This document shows, piece by piece, positions 62,549-64,000 of a stretch of 64,000 nucleotides of DNA. Source of the DNA: CAVSUR01 sp963846005 (lineage in GTDB: Bacteria > Actinomycetota > Actinomycetes > Streptosporangiales > Streptosporangiaceae); the NCBI GenBank assembly GCA_963846005.1, contig CAWJUH010000001.1, positions 1,302,001 to 1,366,000 of the forward strand, given 5' to 3'. Position 1 is the stretch's first letter. Each line of letters opens with the position of its first letter. The notes under the pieces were generated by a model. It was given only the letters and a program-made list of their open reading frames with translations. It did no database searches and was not told the DNA's origin. A program made the position numbers and the translations under genes.

Positions 62549-63289
62549 TCAGAGGCTGAGGAGAGATTCCAGGCCTACGGTGAGTCCGGGCGGGAGGGCG
62601 GACAGGCCGCGGATGGCGGTGAGCACGCCGGGCATGAACGAGGACCGGTCCAGCGAGTCGTGCCGGATGGTGAGCAGCTCGCCGTGCCCGCCGAGCAGCA
62701 CCTCCTGGTGCGCGACCAGGCCGGCCAGCCGCACCGAGTGCACGCGGATGCCGTCCAGCACCGCGCCGCGGGCGCCCTCCTCGGCGCTGACGGTCGCGTC
62801 CGGCGGCGGGCCCAGCTCCGCCTGTGCCCGGGCCGCGGAGATCATCGCCGCGGTGCGGGCCGCGGTGCCCGAGGGGGCGTCGGCCTTGCCCGCGTGGTGC
62901 AGCTCGACCACCTCGGCGGACTCGAAGAACCGGGCCGCGGTCTGCGCGAACTTCATCATCAGCACCGCGCCGACCGAGAAGTTGGGCACGACCAGGACCC
63001 GCACGCCCGGGGCCCGGGTCAGCCACTCGGCCGCGACCGCCAGCCGGTAGTCGTCGAAGCCGGACGTGCCGATGACGGCGTCCAGCCCGTGCGCGACGCA
63101 GAACCGCAGGTTGTCCATCACCGCGCCGGGATGGGTGAAGTCCACCGCCACGTCGCAGTCGATCAGCGGTTCCAGCCGGTCGCCGAGGTCGGCGGTGGCG
63201 GCCAGCTCGGTGTCCGCGGCATCCTGCACGGCCTGGCACACCTGCGCGCCCATCCGGCCCTTGGCGCCCAGCACCCCGACCTTGATCAT
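62549..63289 (-). CDS. dapB: 4-hydroxy-tetrahydrodipicolinate reductase DapB
   Basis: A 246-residue NAD(P)H-dependent reductase of lysine/diaminopimelate synthesis. The dinucleotide loop is VGVLGAKGRMGAQV, followed by VDFTHPGAVMDNL and VIGTSGF. The substrate motif is VELHHAGKADAPSGTAART with the catalytic His and Lys. GGAGGCG precedes ATG 63289. Length and motifs are standard. It is divergent from the sigma factor gene and has no other lysine genes beside it here. Confidence 0.96.
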   Translation of the reverse strand: MIKVGVLGAKGRMGAQVCQAVQDAADTELAATADLGDRLEPLIDCDVAVDFTHPGAVMDNLRFCVAHGLDAVIGTSGFDDYRLAVAAEWLTRAPGVRVLVVPNFSVGAVLMMKFAQTAARFFESAEVVELHHAGKADAPSGTAARTAAMISAARAQAELGPPPDATVSAEEGARGAVLDGIRVHSVRLAGLVAHQEVLLGGHGELLTIRHDSLDRSSFMPGVLTAIRGLSALPPGLTVGLESLLSL

Positions 63290-63403
63290 CGTGTCGCCTC
63301 CGCCCCGCGCGGGCGGTGCCGCTCCGCGCATCTCGCTGATAACAACATGGATACGGTAAGCAACCTCGGACCGCCCTGCCGGGTCAACGTGGCAGGAGGG
63401 TAC

Positions 63404-63925
63404 GTGCCCGAGACACGACCGGCTTCAGACAGCTTCGGCGAGTTCGCCGCCGCGGCGCTGCCTGCCCTGCTCCGGTTCGGCTACGTCCTGACCGGTGACC
63501 CGCGCCAGTCCGAGGACCTGGTGCAGGAAGCCCTGGCCAGGACGCTGCGCCGGTGGCGCACCGTGCGCCGGGCCAACGCGCACGCCTACGTGCGCAGGGT
63601 GATGGTCAACATCAACATCAACCGGTGGAGGCGCTGGGATGCGCGGGTCCAGCTCGGCGACGTGCCCGAGCCCGCGGCCGAGGACCTGGCCCTGCGGCGC
63701 AGCGACGACTGGGACATGCTGCGCCGGGCGCTGCGTGCGCTGCCCGCCCGGCAGCGCACGGTGCTGGTGCTGCGCTACTTCGAGGACCTGCCCGAGGCGT
63801 CGATCGCCGAGCTGATGGGCTGCCCGCCCGGCACGGTGAAGAGCCTCGCCGCCCGCGGGCTGGCGGCGCTGCGGCCGCTGCTGGAGATCCCGATGCTCAC
63901 CGGGGGGTTCCGCGATGGCCGCTGA
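63404..63925 (+). CDS. SigE-family ECF RNA polymerase sigma factor
   Basis: A 173-residue ECF sigma factor. Region 2 reads FGEFAAAALPALLRFGYVLTG then SEDLVQEALARTLRRW. Region 4 reads LRALPARQRTVLVLRYFEDL then ELMGCPPGTVKSLAARGLAAL. The style matches the actinobacterial SigE-70-like (SigE family) group. GTG 63404 has GGAGGG five bases upstream and is preferred over ATG 63348, which lacks a ribosome site. It overlaps the next gene by 11 bases. Confidence 0.9.
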   Translation: MPETRPASDSFGEFAAAALPALLRFGYVLTGDPRQSEDLVQEALARTLRRWRTVRRANAHAYVRRVMVNININRWRRWDARVQLGDVPEPAAEDLALRRSDDWDMLRRALRALPARQRTVLVLRYFEDLPEASIAELMGCPPGTVKSLAARGLAALRPLLEIPMLTGGFRDGR

Positions 63926-64000
63926 GGAGCGGCTGCGCGAGCTGCTGGGCGACCCGCGGTGGTCGCTGCCGCCCTGGACGCAAGCCGAGCTGCACGCCCG
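63915..64000 (+). CDS. Start of downstream gene (possible anti-sigma or sigma-linked protein), truncated by window end
   Basis: ATG 63915 overlaps the sigma gene by 11 bases and gives MAAEERLRELLGDPRWSLPP then WTQAELHA to the window edge. A short acidic start coupled to a SigE-family gene is what an anti-sigma or membrane partner usually looks like, but only 28 codons are visible. Confidence 0.5.
   Translation, partial: MAAEERLRELLGDPRWSLPPWTQAELHA

Overview
The window is very GC-rich, densely packed actinobacterial DNA with strong G/C third-position bias, GTG starts and many 4-base stop/start overlaps. The gene content fits a filamentous or spore-forming actinomycete: MenA for menaquinone, an Rv2466c-type mycothiol-linked oxidoreductase, an Eis-type acetyltransferase, two SpoIIE-type phosphatases, a roadblock/conservon remnant, a SigE-family sigma factor and a complete hopanoid operon. 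I cannot name the genus from sequence alone. No rRNA, tRNA, insertion sequence, phage gene or CRISPR array was found.

Layout. 0-2 kb: zinc-ribbon protein, GNAT acetyltransferase, a 39-codon LysE remnant and a small Cys-rich protein. 2-8 kb: a secretome block on the minus strand (phosphoesterase, parallel beta-helix repeat protein, two tandem 8-cysteine paralogues), each gene followed by a strong hairpin. 8-10 kb: flotillin-like SPFH protein plus a short NfeD-like protein. 10-16 kb: helical-backbone metal receptor divergent from a siderophore-interacting flavoprotein, a frameshifted FAD monooxygenase and a PAS-GAF-PP2C-HATPase regulator. 15.7-20 kb: MacB/FtsX-type ABC pair and a frameshifted GT39-like membrane glycosyltransferase. 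19.8-28.8 kb: hopanoid operon, in transcription order hpnC, hpnD, hpnE, polyprenyl diphosphate synthase, shc, an HpnG-IspH fusion, hpnH. 29.6-33 kb: decayed NIT-domain histidine kinase, intact roadblock protein, membrane SpoIIE phosphatase, Eis-like acetyltransferase. 33-36 kb: repeat-rich stretch, GASPA-repeat protein and an aldehyde dehydrogenase. 36-50 kb: PepN, MalQ, PadR/HAAS pair, penicillin acylase with a coupled membrane protein, lipoprotein, amidase. 50-64 kb: NERD protein, MenA, a second SPFH/NfeD pair, acyl-CoA ligase, phosphotransferase, a three-gene esterase/esterase/ATP-grasp cassette, Ski2-like helicase, DUF2277 protein, DapB, and a SigE-family sigma factor with the start of its downstream partner.

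How genes work together. The hopanoid operon converts C5/C15 precursors through presqualene-PP, hydroxysqualene and squalene to hopene, then adds (HpnH) and trims (HpnG) the adenosyl side chain; fusion of IspH to HpnG ties precursor supply to tail processing. PadR and the HAAS-domain protein form a regulator/membrane-effector pair behind a promoter whose -10 and start region sit inside a 21-bp palindrome. The esterase/esterase/ATP-grasp genes look like one transcription unit of unknown product.

Quality note. Six otherwise well-conserved genes carry one single-base frameshift each, all in short G/C runs. This looks more like consensus error than decay and should be resolved before any is called a pseudogene. 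The kinase remnant at 29.65-30.23 kb and the LysE remnant at 1.4 kb look truly degraded.
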